Assembly (NCBI RefSeq): GCF_017355785.1
Contig: NZ_JAFEWE010000003.1
Coordinates: forward strand, 1-64,000
Direction: 5' to 3'
DNA: 64,000 bases
Source of the DNA: Desertivirga arenae
GTDB taxonomy: Bacteria > Bacteroidota > Bacteroidia > Sphingobacteriales > Sphingobacteriaceae
The translations under genes and the position numbers were made by a program. Below are positions 6,917-15,199 of this stretch, piece after piece. Below the pieces are notes generated by a model. The model saw nothing but the letters and a program-made list of their open reading frames with translations. It was not told the origin of the DNA and did not search any database. Position 1 is the first letter of the stretch. Every line of letters starts with the position of its first letter.

Positions 6917-8203
6917 ATGAGAAAATTTACTTTTTTGACTATTCTTATTTTAACACTTTTCTTTCACCTGTTTGTACAGGCTCAGCAGACATTGAATATT
7001 AATAGACAGTACCAGGACATTAGGCTGATAAAGTCGGATACTCTTATTTACAAGCTGCCTTTAATAAAAGGTAACATCTATCAATTCTCTATACTGCAAC
7101 AAGGCATTGCTGTGTATTACGAACTTGTTTCATCTACGGGTGAGAAGGTGCGTGAAAACATGGATATATATGATATAAATGGTTATGAAAAGTTTGAATA
7201 TACTGCCACAAACACAGGAAACTTCTTACTTTCAATAAATCGTTTTAAACATGACCGAAACCCAGACTCCGGAAAAATAAGCATATCGGTAAAAAGCCTT
7301 TCAAAAAAAGAAATTGAAGTAAGAAAACAAATCAAAAAAGATTTAGAGCCAGAAAACGCAAAAAATGTAACCACCATTGATATTGACCATTTTTGGAATG
7401 CTTTTGATCACCTAAAAACTTGTAAAACTTATGCCGATAGTGTCTATATTTTCCAAAAGGATTATTTGGACAAAGCAACAAATGGAATGCATGACTTTAT
7501 CCAGGCCAGAGATTGGACAGCTGAAAGATTTGTGGATGCTATTCTGAAGAATCCAGACTTGTATCAATCAGTTAGGCAAAACACGCTTGAAGCAAAAAAA
7601 GCAGTGCCGGTCATCGAAGAAGTATTTACAAAGTTTAAAGAAATTTACGCAGATTTTAAACCTTTCAAAGTTTGTTTCGCTATCGGAATAAATAATACGG
7701 GGGGGACAGTATCAGACCGATATGTTTTAATCGGAACTGAAGTTACTGTTTCAGGTTCTGTATCTAGTCAGGATATTATCCAAAAAATTAAGGGAATAGT
7801 GGCTCATGAATGTGTTCATACACAGCAACACTTGAATTCCGACAGTACTACAATACAATGCCCTCTTCTGTGGCAAAGTTTAAGAGAGGGTTCTTGTGAT
7901 TTTATTGCCGAATTAATTACAGGACAGCCGAGAAATAATGAGTACGGCGAAAAAAACGAAAGCAAATTGTGGACTGCTTTTAAAAATGAATTATGCAATG
8001 AAAGTACTGATAATTGGTTATACAATGGGTACGCTGCAAAAGATAAACCGGGTGACCTGGGCTACTTTATTGGTTATCAGATAGTAAAAGAGTATTACAA
8101 GAACACATCGGACAAAAAGAAAGCCATCATCGACATTATCAATATGTCAGACCCCATTCACTTTTTGGAACTGAGCAAATATGATCAAAAACCAAAGAAT
8201 TAA
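6917..8203 (+). CDS. secreted zinc-metallopeptidase-like protein, 428 aa
   Basis: A Sec signal peptide (about residues 1-22) precedes a beta-rich domain (residues 25-130), then a helical peptidase-like domain. The zinc-binding HExxH motif is HECVH at residues 297-301, and a likely third ligand or catalytic Glu lies in 'REGSCDFIAEL' (E324 or E332), the gluzincin arrangement seen in DUF2268-type peptidases. The N-terminal domain resembles pre-peptidase domains that modulate secretion or substrate binding. Likely a periplasmic or secreted protease; substrate unknown. A strong terminator follows directly. Confidence 0.7.
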   Translation: MRKFTFLTILILTLFFHLFVQAQQTLNINRQYQDIRLIKSDTLIYKLPLIKGNIYQFSILQQGIAVYYELVSSTGEKVRENMDIYDINGYEKFEYTATNTGNFLLSINRFKHDRNPDSGKISISVKSLSKKEIEVRKQIKKDLEPENAKNVTTIDIDHFWNAFDHLKTCKTYADSVYIFQKDYLDKATNGMHDFIQARDWTAERFVDAILKNPDLYQSVRQNTLEAKKAVPVIEEVFTKFKEIYADFKPFKVCFAIGINNTGGTVSDRYVLIGTEVTVSGSVSSQDIIQKIKGIVAHECVHTQQHLNSDSTTIQCPLLWQSLREGSCDFIAELITGQPRNNEYGEKNESKLWTAFKNELCNESTDNWLYNGYAAKDKPGDLGYFIGYQIVKEYYKNTSDKKKAIIDIINMSDPIHFLELSKYDQKPKN

Positions 8204-8205
8204 TA

Positions 8206-8248
8206 TAACAAGGCGACAGTGAAGAACTCTCGCCTTGTTACTTTTTAT
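8206..8248 (+). terminator. intrinsic terminator after the metallopeptidase gene
   Basis: A perfect 11-bp stem TAACAAGGCGA/TCGCCTTGTTA with a 13-base loop is followed by CTTTTTATT. It starts three bases after the peptidase stop and also separates this strand from the convergent AraC gene. Confidence 0.8.
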
Positions 8249-8346
8249 TAGTCCTTGTAATTAAGTGTCCTAGCCACTACTTGATCTGACAATAGTTTGA
8301 GGGCTGCATTCCCACAAGTGCTATATTTAATCGCTTGCTGCTGTCG

Positions 8347-9261
8347 TTAATTAAATGAATGCCTGAACTGCAGGGGCGAAACGTTTGTCTTTGTTTTAAA
8401 GAGTTTACTAAACGATTGGGAATGTTCGAAGCCCAATCTATAAGCAATTTCCGAAACAGAAAGATTTGTAGTTGAAAGTTTTTCTTTAGCTTTTTCTATG
8501 ATAGCATTCTGAATGTATTGTTGTGTGTTTAGTCCTGTCAATGAACTTAACATATCACTTAAATAGCGTGGAGAAAGCTTTAATTCTGTACTGATATATT
8601 TTACCGATGGCAAGCCTTTTTCCAGACTTTTGTCTTCCTCGAAGTAGTTATTCAAAAGAGTATCCAGAGAAGTTACGATATCGTGATTGATGGCTTTCCG
8701 CGTAATAAACTGCCTGTTGTAAAAACGATTGCTGTAATTTAATAGCAGTTCTATTTGCGACACCAGAACATGCTGACTAAACTGGTCAATATTGTTATCT
8801 AATTCCTGAGCTATTGTGGCAAATAAGTTGGCTATAATTTCTTTCTCCTTTGCTGATAAAAACAAGGCTTCTGAAACATCATACGAGAAAAAGCCATAGT
8901 GATTTATTGTTTTTCCTAATGGATGATTTCGTATAAAGTCGGGATGAAAATATAGCGCGATACCTTCATAGCTTTCAATATTTTCTGGTGGAAAAACAAT
9001 TTGTTTGGGCTTCAAAAATGCTAATCCGCCTTCTTCAAAATCATAATATCCTTGTCCGTACTTAATTTGTCCTTTAAAGCTAGTCTTGAAGGAGATCTTG
9101 TAAAAATCAAGACTTACTTTTTGCCCTTGGGGAAACATTTCGACCGGAACATTTTTGTAATCCACCAGTGCGATCAAGGGATGCGATGGTGCAGGAAATC
9201 CCAGGATACGCACTAGTTGCGATATACTTTGTATTTGTTTGATGTTAGACTGTTGCGGCAT
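8347..9261 (-). CDS. AraC family transcriptional regulator, 304 aa
   Basis: The C-terminal 100 residues form the two-helix-turn-helix AraC DNA-binding domain: 'LKLSPRYLSDMLSSLTG' as first recognition region and 'SVSEIAYRLGFEHSQSFSKL' followed by 'FKTKTNVSPLQFR' as the family signature. The N-terminal 190 residues are a cupin-like effector domain. It lies 19 bases downstream of the short-chain dehydrogenase on the same strand and likely regulates that gene, as AraC-SDR-AKR groupings in Bacteroidota commonly suggest. Effector unknown. Confidence 0.88.
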   Translation of the reverse strand: MPQQSNIKQIQSISQLVRILGFPAPSHPLIALVDYKNVPVEMFPQGQKVSLDFYKISFKTSFKGQIKYGQGYYDFEEGGLAFLKPKQIVFPPENIESYEGIALYFHPDFIRNHPLGKTINHYGFFSYDVSEALFLSAKEKEIIANLFATIAQELDNNIDQFSQHVLVSQIELLLNYSNRFYNRQFITRKAINHDIVTSLDTLLNNYFEEDKSLEKGLPSVKYISTELKLSPRYLSDMLSSLTGLNTQQYIQNAIIEKAKEKLSTTNLSVSEIAYRLGFEHSQSFSKLFKTKTNVSPLQFRHSFN

Positions 9262-9280
9262 TTTGCGTATACAATTGTAA

Positions 9281-10018
9281 TCAATTTTGTTTTGAAGGGC
9301 GAATTACAATATCGCCAATTTCAACATCCGCCGGCTGGCTTACTGCATAAATTACAGCATTTGCAATGGCCAGGGGATGGATGGCATATTGATCCATTCC
9401 TTGCTGAATGGCGGTTTTCATTTCCTCGTTTTTAATGTTGGTGGCAAAATCTGTTTTTACAACTCCTGGCGAAACCCCTGTTATCCGTACGGATCCGTCT
9501 GACTCCTGACGAAATGCTTCCGCAATAGTGCGAATGGCATTTTTAGTTCCTGCATAAATGCCTTGCATAGGCACAATCTTTATTCCTGAAGTTGAAATGA
9601 TATTGACGATATGTCCGGACCGCTGGCGTTTAAAAACAGGAATTGCAGCTGCCATCCCGTACAAAACACCTTTAAGGTTAATGTCAATCATTTCTTCCCA
9701 ACCGTCAATATCCAGGTCGTCAACCCGGCTTAGCTGACAGACACCTGCGTTGTTTACGATAACGTCTAATTTCCCGTACTGCTCAACTGCTGTATTTACC
9801 AGACCGACCAGATCTGCCTTGTTTTTTACGTCAACTTGAGCAAAGGTGGCTTCACCACCTTCGCTTTTAATTTCTTCAACAATTTGTTGTAATTGTTCTG
9901 TTCGCCGGGCACCCAAAACAACCTTTGCACCGTTCTTTGCTAATTCAATAGCAATGGCTTTACCTATACCACTGCTTGCTCCTGTAATGGCAACTACTTT
10001 TTCCTGAATATTCTGCAT
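9281..10018 (-). CDS. short-chain dehydrogenase/reductase, 245 aa
   Basis: A classical SDR oxidoreductase with Rossmann fold. Visible motifs: TGASSGIG (cofactor glycine motif, residues 13-20), the 'ARRTEQL' region after strand 2 that suggests NADP preference, NNAG near residue 90, catalytic Ser in 'IISTSG' and YAGTK (Tyr-x3-Lys) near residue 155. Closest in style to YdfG/serine-3-dehydrogenase-like enzymes that reduce small carbonyl or hydroxy acids. It begins five bases after the stop of the truncated aldo/keto reductase, so the pair likely shared a promoter. Confidence 0.88.
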   Translation of the reverse strand: MQNIQEKVVAITGASSGIGKAIAIELAKNGAKVVLGARRTEQLQQIVEEIKSEGGEATFAQVDVKNKADLVGLVNTAVEQYGKLDVIVNNAGVCQLSRVDDLDIDGWEEMIDINLKGVLYGMAAAIPVFKRQRSGHIVNIISTSGIKIVPMQGIYAGTKNAIRTIAEAFRQESDGSVRITGVSPGVVKTDFATNIKNEEMKTAIQQGMDQYAIHPLAIANAVIYAVSQPADVEIGDIVIRPSKQN

Positions 10019-10023
10019 GGCTC

Positions 10024-10877
<854 letters not shown>

Positions 10878-11300
10878 ATGAAAAGAAAGAAGTTAAGACA
10901 GAGTCCTGCAATTAGCATCCGGACTAAAAAACGTATTGTCAAAGTTTGCAAAGCCTTAGAAGTCCTGGAAACCAATTCTACAGATCTGGTAGAAGGGCTG
11001 ATGGCCATATTCAAAACCCTTAAAGTACAGAAAGAACAGTCTGAGCAGCTGGAAGGAGACGTACAAAGTGTTATGTTAAATAAGAAGAAGCAACAGGTCT
11101 TTCGGGAGAGCTGGCTGGATAGGCAGGAGGTAATGCAGCTGATGCCTATTAGTGATCGTAGTTTGTACGAGCTCACCAGGAATGGTGATCTGCCCTCGTA
11201 TACCTTCAAGGGCAAGTTATTTTTCAAACTCTCCGATGTCGAGGCGCTGATGAAAAGGAGAGGTGGGGATGATGCGGGGGAAAGTAGAATTGCGGTTTGA
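10878..11300 (+). CDS. helix-turn-helix (excisionase-type) protein, 140 aa
   Basis: The second half has the MerR-like HTH_17 pattern typical of excisionase-type proteins in Bacteroidota mobile elements: 'WLDRQEVMQLMPISDRSLYE' then 'LTRNGDLPSYTFKGKLFFKLSDVEALM'. The first half is a basic leader plus a coiled-coil-like segment (residues 30-70, LEVLETNSTDLVEGLMAIF). It would bind DNA as an excision or transcription factor of the island. It has its own terminator (11325-11360) and stands opposite the minus-strand module. Confidence 0.78.
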   Translation: MKRKKLRQSPAISIRTKKRIVKVCKALEVLETNSTDLVEGLMAIFKTLKVQKEQSEQLEGDVQSVMLNKKKQQVFRESWLDRQEVMQLMPISDRSLYELTRNGDLPSYTFKGKLFFKLSDVEALMKRRGGDDAGESRIAV

Positions 11301-11324
11301 TTTAGAAATTTAAAGAAGCAACAA

Positions 11325-11360
11325 AAGGTCTGGGCGCTATGTCCGGACCTTCTGTTTTTT
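11325..11360 (+). terminator. intrinsic terminator after the HTH gene
   Basis: A 9-bp stem AAGGTCTGG/CCGGACCTT (one G-T pair) followed by CTGTTTTTT. It separates the plus-strand HTH gene from the convergent minus-strand module. Confidence 0.75.
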
Positions 11361-11366
11361 GTGCCC

Positions 11367-11618
11367 TTATCCAGGAGCATCTCCTTTTAGCTCCAGAGCT
11401 TCTTCTTTTTCTACGGCTGTGCTTGATACTGCTGTTGCTACCAGACCTGCCGTTACCAGGTACCCTGCTACAGTTGTAATAGCAGCCGGTAAGGCAATAG
11501 GTGCTGACAGGACTGCAGTGCCGATAGCTCCGAGAAGAATACCAAGGCTACGTACCTTTCGAAAGAAGGGTGGGGTCGGCGCTTTTATTCGGGTTTTGAG
11601 ATTTCTTAAATGCTTCAT
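11367..11618 (-). CDS. small holin-like membrane protein, 83 aa
   Basis: A basic N-terminus (residues 1-24, with a PTPPFFRKVRSLG segment) is followed by two hydrophobic Ala/Val/Gly-rich helices (about 25-46 and 48-66) and a short acidic tail. That layout (short, two membrane helices, charged ends) is holin-like, and similar proteins sit in phage-like clusters of Bacteroidota. It is last in the minus-strand DUF6266/DUF5675 group. The lysis role is inferred from topology and neighbours only. Confidence 0.6.
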   Translation of the reverse strand: MKHLRNLKTRIKAPTPPFFRKVRSLGILLGAIGTAVLSAPIALPAAITTVAGYLVTAGLVATAVSSTAVEKEEALELKGDAPG

Positions 11619-11708
11619 ACTACTGAGGGGTTAAGTGATCTGCAATGAATTAACTGTTTTCTGAACCACAACTCTATTTTTGGAGCGGACTCTCAGTTAA
11701 GTTCCTTC

Positions 11709-12029
11709 TCAACCCGATTCTGCTTCTACGCTCAAACTTGCCTTTTTCTTCCTCTTAATGCCTCCAGTGGACTGTTCTTCAAAATGCTTGAGTAGATAGA
11801 CTTCCAATTGCTCCAGGCGCTTTTCGTGGAAGTTGATCCGTTCGAAGATCCTCACGCTTTCGGCGTTCATGTTGGCCTTGATCACCTCGGTGCTGGTAAT
11901 GATCTCCGAAAGGTTTTGTTCAACCCTGCGAAAATCGCTATGCAGCTGCCGTACGAAGAAGGCGATGACCGAAAATAGCAGCGATAGTATCGCTCCCAAG
12001 ATCAGGTTGCTGTTAAATATGCTTTCCAT
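11709..12029 (-). CDS. small membrane-anchored coiled-coil protein, 106 aa
   Basis: One N-terminal transmembrane segment (about residues 7-27, ending FFVRQL) leads into a long amphipathic helix with heptad-like spacing (SDFRRVEQNLSEIITS, then INFHEKRLEQLEVYLLKHF) and a basic C-terminal KRKKK. This recalls phage hemolysin/holin accessory proteins of the XhlA kind, though there the membrane helix is C-terminal. The gene follows the 64-base tandem repeat, whose length sets the distance to the upstream gene. Confidence 0.6.
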   Translation of the reverse strand: MESIFNSNLILGAILSLLFSVIAFFVRQLHSDFRRVEQNLSEIITSTEVIKANMNAESVRIFERINFHEKRLEQLEVYLLKHFEEQSTGGIKRKKKASLSVEAESG

Positions 12030-12036
12030 TTTTTTA

Positions 12037-12100
12037 GAATGAGTGAATGATAGAATGAGTGAATGATAGAATGAGTGAATGAGTGAATGAGTGAATGATC
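12037..12100. repeat. eight tandem copies of an 8-base unit (GAATGAGT/GAATGATA)
   Basis: Read on the plus strand the units are GAATGAGT, GAATGATA, GAATGAGT, GAATGATA, then GAATGAGT three times and GAATGATC, 64 bases without interruption. The tract fills almost the entire gap between the DUF5675 gene stop (12101) and the start of the next minus-strand gene (12029). Such tracts can change length by slippage and would alter spacing of translation signals for the downstream membrane protein. Confidence 0.9.
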
Positions 12101-12547
12101 TTATACTCTGTTTTCTACCAATACTTCGTTTCTTCCTGCTTTGACCTCTTTTGCCAGTACCTCATACACCTGTTGATACGCGAAGCTGGACTGCATCACC
12201 TGATAATCTCCTTTCACCTGGTTCCAGTAATGCCCTGTTAACGGACAACCGGAGGTGTCTGAAGTATAATTACCGATATGAAGGAACACCAGCGAGAAAT
12301 TGGGTATTCCCTGGATCTCCAGCATCCCTTTATGCATTGCGGGGTAGGAGAGTTTGTATCGGGAGTTCATTCCTGCTTTCTGGTTTAAACCGAGCTTATA
12401 CTTACCTTCAGGGATACAGGTACTGCCGGCGATCTTCACTTCGCGGATGCTGTCTTCCAGCAAATAACAAAGAAAGAGGTCGTTTAAATAGAGGTGACTC
12501 AAGGTACTGTTCTTCCCCTTAGCCACGCGGATGATCTTAATTGCCAT
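12101..12547 (-). CDS. DUF5675 family protein, 148 aa
   Basis: The protein follows the DUF5675 pattern: an N-terminal strand, 'LYLNDLFLCYLLED' then 'CIPEGKYKLGLNQ', the central 'MLEIQGIPNFSLVFLHIGNY' and 'DTSGCPLTGHYW'. The conserved 'F..I(H)xGN....T.GC' element looks like a small catalytic or binding site resembling that of L,D-transpeptidase-like folds (His and Cys close together), but the activity of DUF5675 is not established. Seen in phage-like and conjugative regions of Bacteroidota. No signal peptide. Full length. Confidence 0.72.
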   Translation of the reverse strand: MAIKIIRVAKGKNSTLSHLYLNDLFLCYLLEDSIREVKIAGSTCIPEGKYKLGLNQKAGMNSRYKLSYPAMHKGMLEIQGIPNFSLVFLHIGNYTSDTSGCPLTGHYWNQVKGDYQVMQSSFAYQQVYEVLAKEVKAGRNEVLVENRV

Positions 12548-12608
12548 CAGCTATATTCATTAAACGAGATAAAGGAATGGGCTGCCTGCTTCCAGACAGC
12601 CCGGTTCC

Positions 12609-13256
12609 TTAGGCAATTATGGTTACTCTACCTCCGTAATAAGTACGGGTCACTTCTTTTCCGGTTACTGAAACCAGAAACAGATAGGTCTCCACGTCCT
12701 TGCCTTCCCACTCGGCAGGAAGCACCATACTCAGGGCACCAGCCTCACGACTAGCATCACCAAGAGTATATTCCGCCTCGTCTAACTCCGGACAGAAAGC
12801 CAGGGTAAACACCTTATCGGTCTTCAACGATTTTCCCTTGCCTGAGTTGTCGGTCCAGCTGAAATCTACTTTCAACCCAGCTGCTGCAGCCACTGCCAGA
12901 TTAGTGGGCAGGGGCAATACGCCACTGCTCAAGATCACCTCCGGGAAGTCGACTACAAATTCAGGGTAAGCGCCGGCGATGGCGTTCTTGATGTTTTCAG
13001 ACAACGCCACATTGTAAGCAGTTGCCCTGATGGCCTGGTTCTTATAACCCGCACTAAGTAGCGGGCGAAGAAGGTTCATAAACGCAGTCATCAAGGAGAA
13101 GCGTTGTTGCTGCTCTATCTGTAACTGACTCGGTATCCTGTTCTTGTTGATCTTTGGCAAGCTCTTCAGGTAATCAATACCGCGCCAGCTGCTTCCTACT
13201 ACATTACCGATCTTTCCGTAAAAGTTTCCAAAAATTCCATTGCTAAATTTTCCCAT
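12609..13256 (-). CDS. DUF6266 family protein, 215 aa
   Basis: The N-terminus carries the DUF6266 signature: 'GIFGNFYGKIGNVVGSSWRG' then 'YLKSLPK', and 'QQRFSLMTAFMNLLRPLL' helix. The C-terminal part (about 120-215) is beta-rich with a fibronectin-like pattern (FSWTDNSGKGKSLKTDKV, ending VTRTYYGGRVTIIA). DUF6266 is a Bacteroidota family of unknown function, often next to DUF5675 and tiny membrane proteins. The highly ordered N-terminus and beta domain would suit a structural or secreted assembly protein; this is inference. Confidence 0.72.
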   Translation of the reverse strand: MGKFSNGIFGNFYGKIGNVVGSSWRGIDYLKSLPKINKNRIPSQLQIEQQQRFSLMTAFMNLLRPLLSAGYKNQAIRATAYNVALSENIKNAIAGAYPEFVVDFPEVILSSGVLPLPTNLAVAAAAGLKVDFSWTDNSGKGKSLKTDKVFTLAFCPELDEAEYTLGDASREAGALSMVLPAEWEGKDVETYLFLVSVTGKEVTRTYYGGRVTIIA

Positions 13257-13328
13257 GATGTTAAAAAATTAAAAGTTAAACAATCTGTTAATTGGCCTCA
13301 ATTACCGGTAATCTTCGAAAGCCTGAGA

Positions 13329-13336
13329 CAAAAGTA
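13329..13336 (-). promoter_or_regulatory. candidate -7 box (TACTTTTG) for the DUF6266 module
   Basis: On the minus strand TACTTTTG fits the Bacteroidota TAnnTTTG element and lies about 73 bases ahead of the DUF6266 start. No good TTTG was seen 19-21 bases further upstream, so support is partial. Confidence 0.4.
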
Positions 13337-13370
13337 AGGCGGTTTTTTGGGCTTTTTAGCATGTTCAACG

Positions 13371-13420
13371 GCCATTGCGGCGTTTTGCGGCTATTTGCGG
13401 GCTTTTGCGGAGAATTGCGG
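13371..13420 (+). repeat. five units with exact 10-base period, each ending TTGCGG
   Basis: Five consecutive decamers all end in TTGCGG (ends at 13380, 13390, 13400, 13410, 13420). Ten bases is about one helical turn, so identical hexamers would face the same side of the DNA, as in protein-binding arrays. The tract lies between the divergent arms of the island. Several short frames are open here because the composition is biased, not because they encode proteins. Confidence 0.8.
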
Positions 13421-13425
13421 AAGGA

Positions 13426-13497
13426 GGGGTACTTTCTTCGGAGATTGTTCGAGAAAAGGGGGTACCTTCTTCGGAAATTCTCGAAGCCTTCTCGAAC
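13426..13497 (+). repeat. direct repeat spaced 33 bases plus TTCTCGAA boxes (iteron-like)
   Basis: GGGGTAC(C/T)TTCTTCGGA(A/G)ATT occurs at 13426 and 13459, 33 bases apart (about three helical turns). TTCGAGAA is at about 13448 and TTCTCGAA occurs twice near 13478 and 13489. Together with the adjoining decamer array this is dense, ordered DNA like an iteron origin or an operator cluster controlling both island arms. Confidence 0.7.
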
Positions 13498-13751
13498 CTG
13501 TCACGGCCCTGTCTCAGTCTTGGGTATACTTTGGTAGGTTCGGAACGGTCAGAAATAAATTCATTTTCTTAGGCATTTCAGCAGTGGGAAAATGAAGAAA
13601 TTTATGGGTAAACCTTGATAACACCGCTCGATGCGCGGTTTCAAAACTAACAAATAATGATCAACTGCACCATGATCTTCCACAGCCGCAAATCGGTACT
13701 AGAGCAACAAGGTCCGTAACGAGGATCATTCTTCCATTTATCTTCAGAAGA

Positions 13752-13759
13752 TATATTTG
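13752..13759 (+). promoter_or_regulatory. candidate -7 box (TATATTTG) for the replication-type operon
   Basis: TATATTTG matches TAnnTTTG and lies about 40 bases before the ATG at 13801. A matching TTTG at the right distance upstream is not evident. Confidence 0.45.
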
Positions 13760-13800
13760 CCTTTGAATTAATAGTATTTATTAACTTAAACTAAATTACA

Positions 13801-14994
13801 ATGCATCTTCTTTTTGCATCTTTAGAGACTAAGGTGAAGTCTTTTTGCGAACACTTCCCAAACTATCATGAAACCACAAATGCTGCATCTACACTCCTAA
13901 ACGAGATTGATTATCAGAGAAACGAGCTTGAAAATGTACTGCATGGTGCTCTGTCGGAGGAAGACTTAAAAGAATTCACCAGAATTTATCATCTGGGCAT
14001 ACTAGAACTGATTGCCGAGCTACTAAAAAGAACTGGTAAGGAACCTTCCCGCAATAGGCGCCGGTTTGATCTTAAAAGTGCGCTAAAAACTGAAAACACA
14101 GGGAAGGTTTTAGATGGACTCCATCAACTTTTCACATTTATTCACTGTCACTTTGAAGGCTTTATTCCAAAGGAAAAGCCAATTCCTTCATCCTGCCATA
14201 GTCCTCTGATAATGGAGATCAAAGAGGGGCAAAGGTACATTGCCAGGCGGTTAAAAAACGTTGAAGCAGAACTCTCTGAAATGGTTATAAAGCCTTTTAT
14301 CCAATTTGTGAAATTCCCCAAAAAACAAACCTGGCACAACTTCTATTATTGCAGCACTTTCGCCAATGAGTTCAGAATACTGGCAGCACATAGTAAGGAG
14401 ATCACCGACACCGACCTTATTAAATTCTTGTTCTTTATCAATTTCAATTCAATGGATTTCTACACCTATTATCTTGAACAGCTTACGGAGAAGGGGCTCG
14501 TTCTGGCTGAACTGTATTTCTTAAAGAAGGAGCTTGCGCTGATGCCAGTGAAACCAAAGGTGGCCTTAAATCCCGAAATAAATGGAGTTGTAGATCAATT
14601 AAAAACATATGTTCAAGAAGAGATCTATTACCTCGAACACACTGGAAAAAGTGTGATGGACGATCCTGCAAAGAATAGGAATAATGCAGATGACGTACCT
14701 ACTAGATTTGTATATAATATTTCCGTAGAAAGATTAGGTCTTAGGTATAGGGTAGATGTAGAGCTTAATGTGATAGATAGGGGGCAGCCAGAAAAGTTCT
14801 ACATATTGATCGCTAACACCTCCAGCACCCCCGGCTCGACCTACCCATCAGTTAAAAATATTAAGAACGACTATTTCAAACCCACCGTTCCAACCATCCA
14901 AGCCGAGCTTAATTATCACCAAAAAGCTATAGAATTTTTAAAAAAAGAAAAAATAAAAGCCTGTAGATCAACGGGTGGCGGAGGTGGCAGCTAG
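13801..14994 (+). CDS. unrecognised mobile-element-type protein, 397 aa
   Basis: First gene of the plus-strand island operon. It is helical throughout the first 260 residues (TLLNEIDYQRNELENVL, then 'LIKFLFFINFNSMDFYTYYLEQL'), then a charged linker and a beta-containing end (about 290-340), and finishes in a Gly-rich STGGGGGS tail. The helical style and position recall RteC-like regulators of Bacteroidota conjugative elements, but I do not see their diagnostic residues, so no family is claimed. It may be a control or replication accessory protein of the element. Confidence 0.6.
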   Translation: MHLLFASLETKVKSFCEHFPNYHETTNAASTLLNEIDYQRNELENVLHGALSEEDLKEFTRIYHLGILELIAELLKRTGKEPSRNRRRFDLKSALKTENTGKVLDGLHQLFTFIHCHFEGFIPKEKPIPSSCHSPLIMEIKEGQRYIARRLKNVEAELSEMVIKPFIQFVKFPKKQTWHNFYYCSTFANEFRILAAHSKEITDTDLIKFLFFINFNSMDFYTYYLEQLTEKGLVLAELYFLKKELALMPVKPKVALNPEINGVVDQLKTYVQEEIYYLEHTGKSVMDDPAKNRNNADDVPTRFVYNISVERLGLRYRVDVELNVIDRGQPEKFYILIANTSSTPGSTYPSVKNIKNDYFKPTVPTIQAELNYHQKAIEFLKKEKIKACRSTGGGGGS

Positions 14995-15055
14995 TCTGCC
15001 ATCTTTACAGGAATCAGAATTTTTCTTGTATTTGGGAATTCTAATCAACAGCATT

Positions 15056-15199
15056 ATGAAAAAATACAAAACAGATCGTTTGATGAGAGTTTTCCCAGAA
15101 CTGCAGCGTAAACCTCACAACCAAGGAAAGAAACAATTATCACTTAAACGGAACCTGTTCCTTATGGCACAAAGACTTAAAACCCTACGGCATTTATGA
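15056..15199 (+). CDS. small basic protein, 47 aa
   Basis: Starts at the ATG giving MKKYKTDRLMRVFPELQRK and ends in TGA overlapping the ATG of the next gene (ATGA). Very basic, helical, no membrane segment; it could bind DNA or RNA. A longer frame from 14975 overlaps the previous gene and is less plausible. The four-base overlap is the main reason to call it real: it would couple its translation to the downstream winged-helix protein. Confidence 0.45.
   Translation: MKKYKTDRLMRVFPELQRKPHNQGKKQLSLKRNLFLMAQRLKTLRHL

Noticed and set aside
13292-13595. Three overlapping frames of 65-82 residues as genes
   Set aside because: They lie in the repeat-rich, G-biased stretch and differ only in frame; their open state follows from composition. 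Products are Arg/Phe-rich with no plausible fold.
13801-14994. RteC annotation for the 397-residue protein
   Set aside because: The position in a Bacteroidota element suggested RteC, but I could not align its conserved residues, so the protein is left unassigned.
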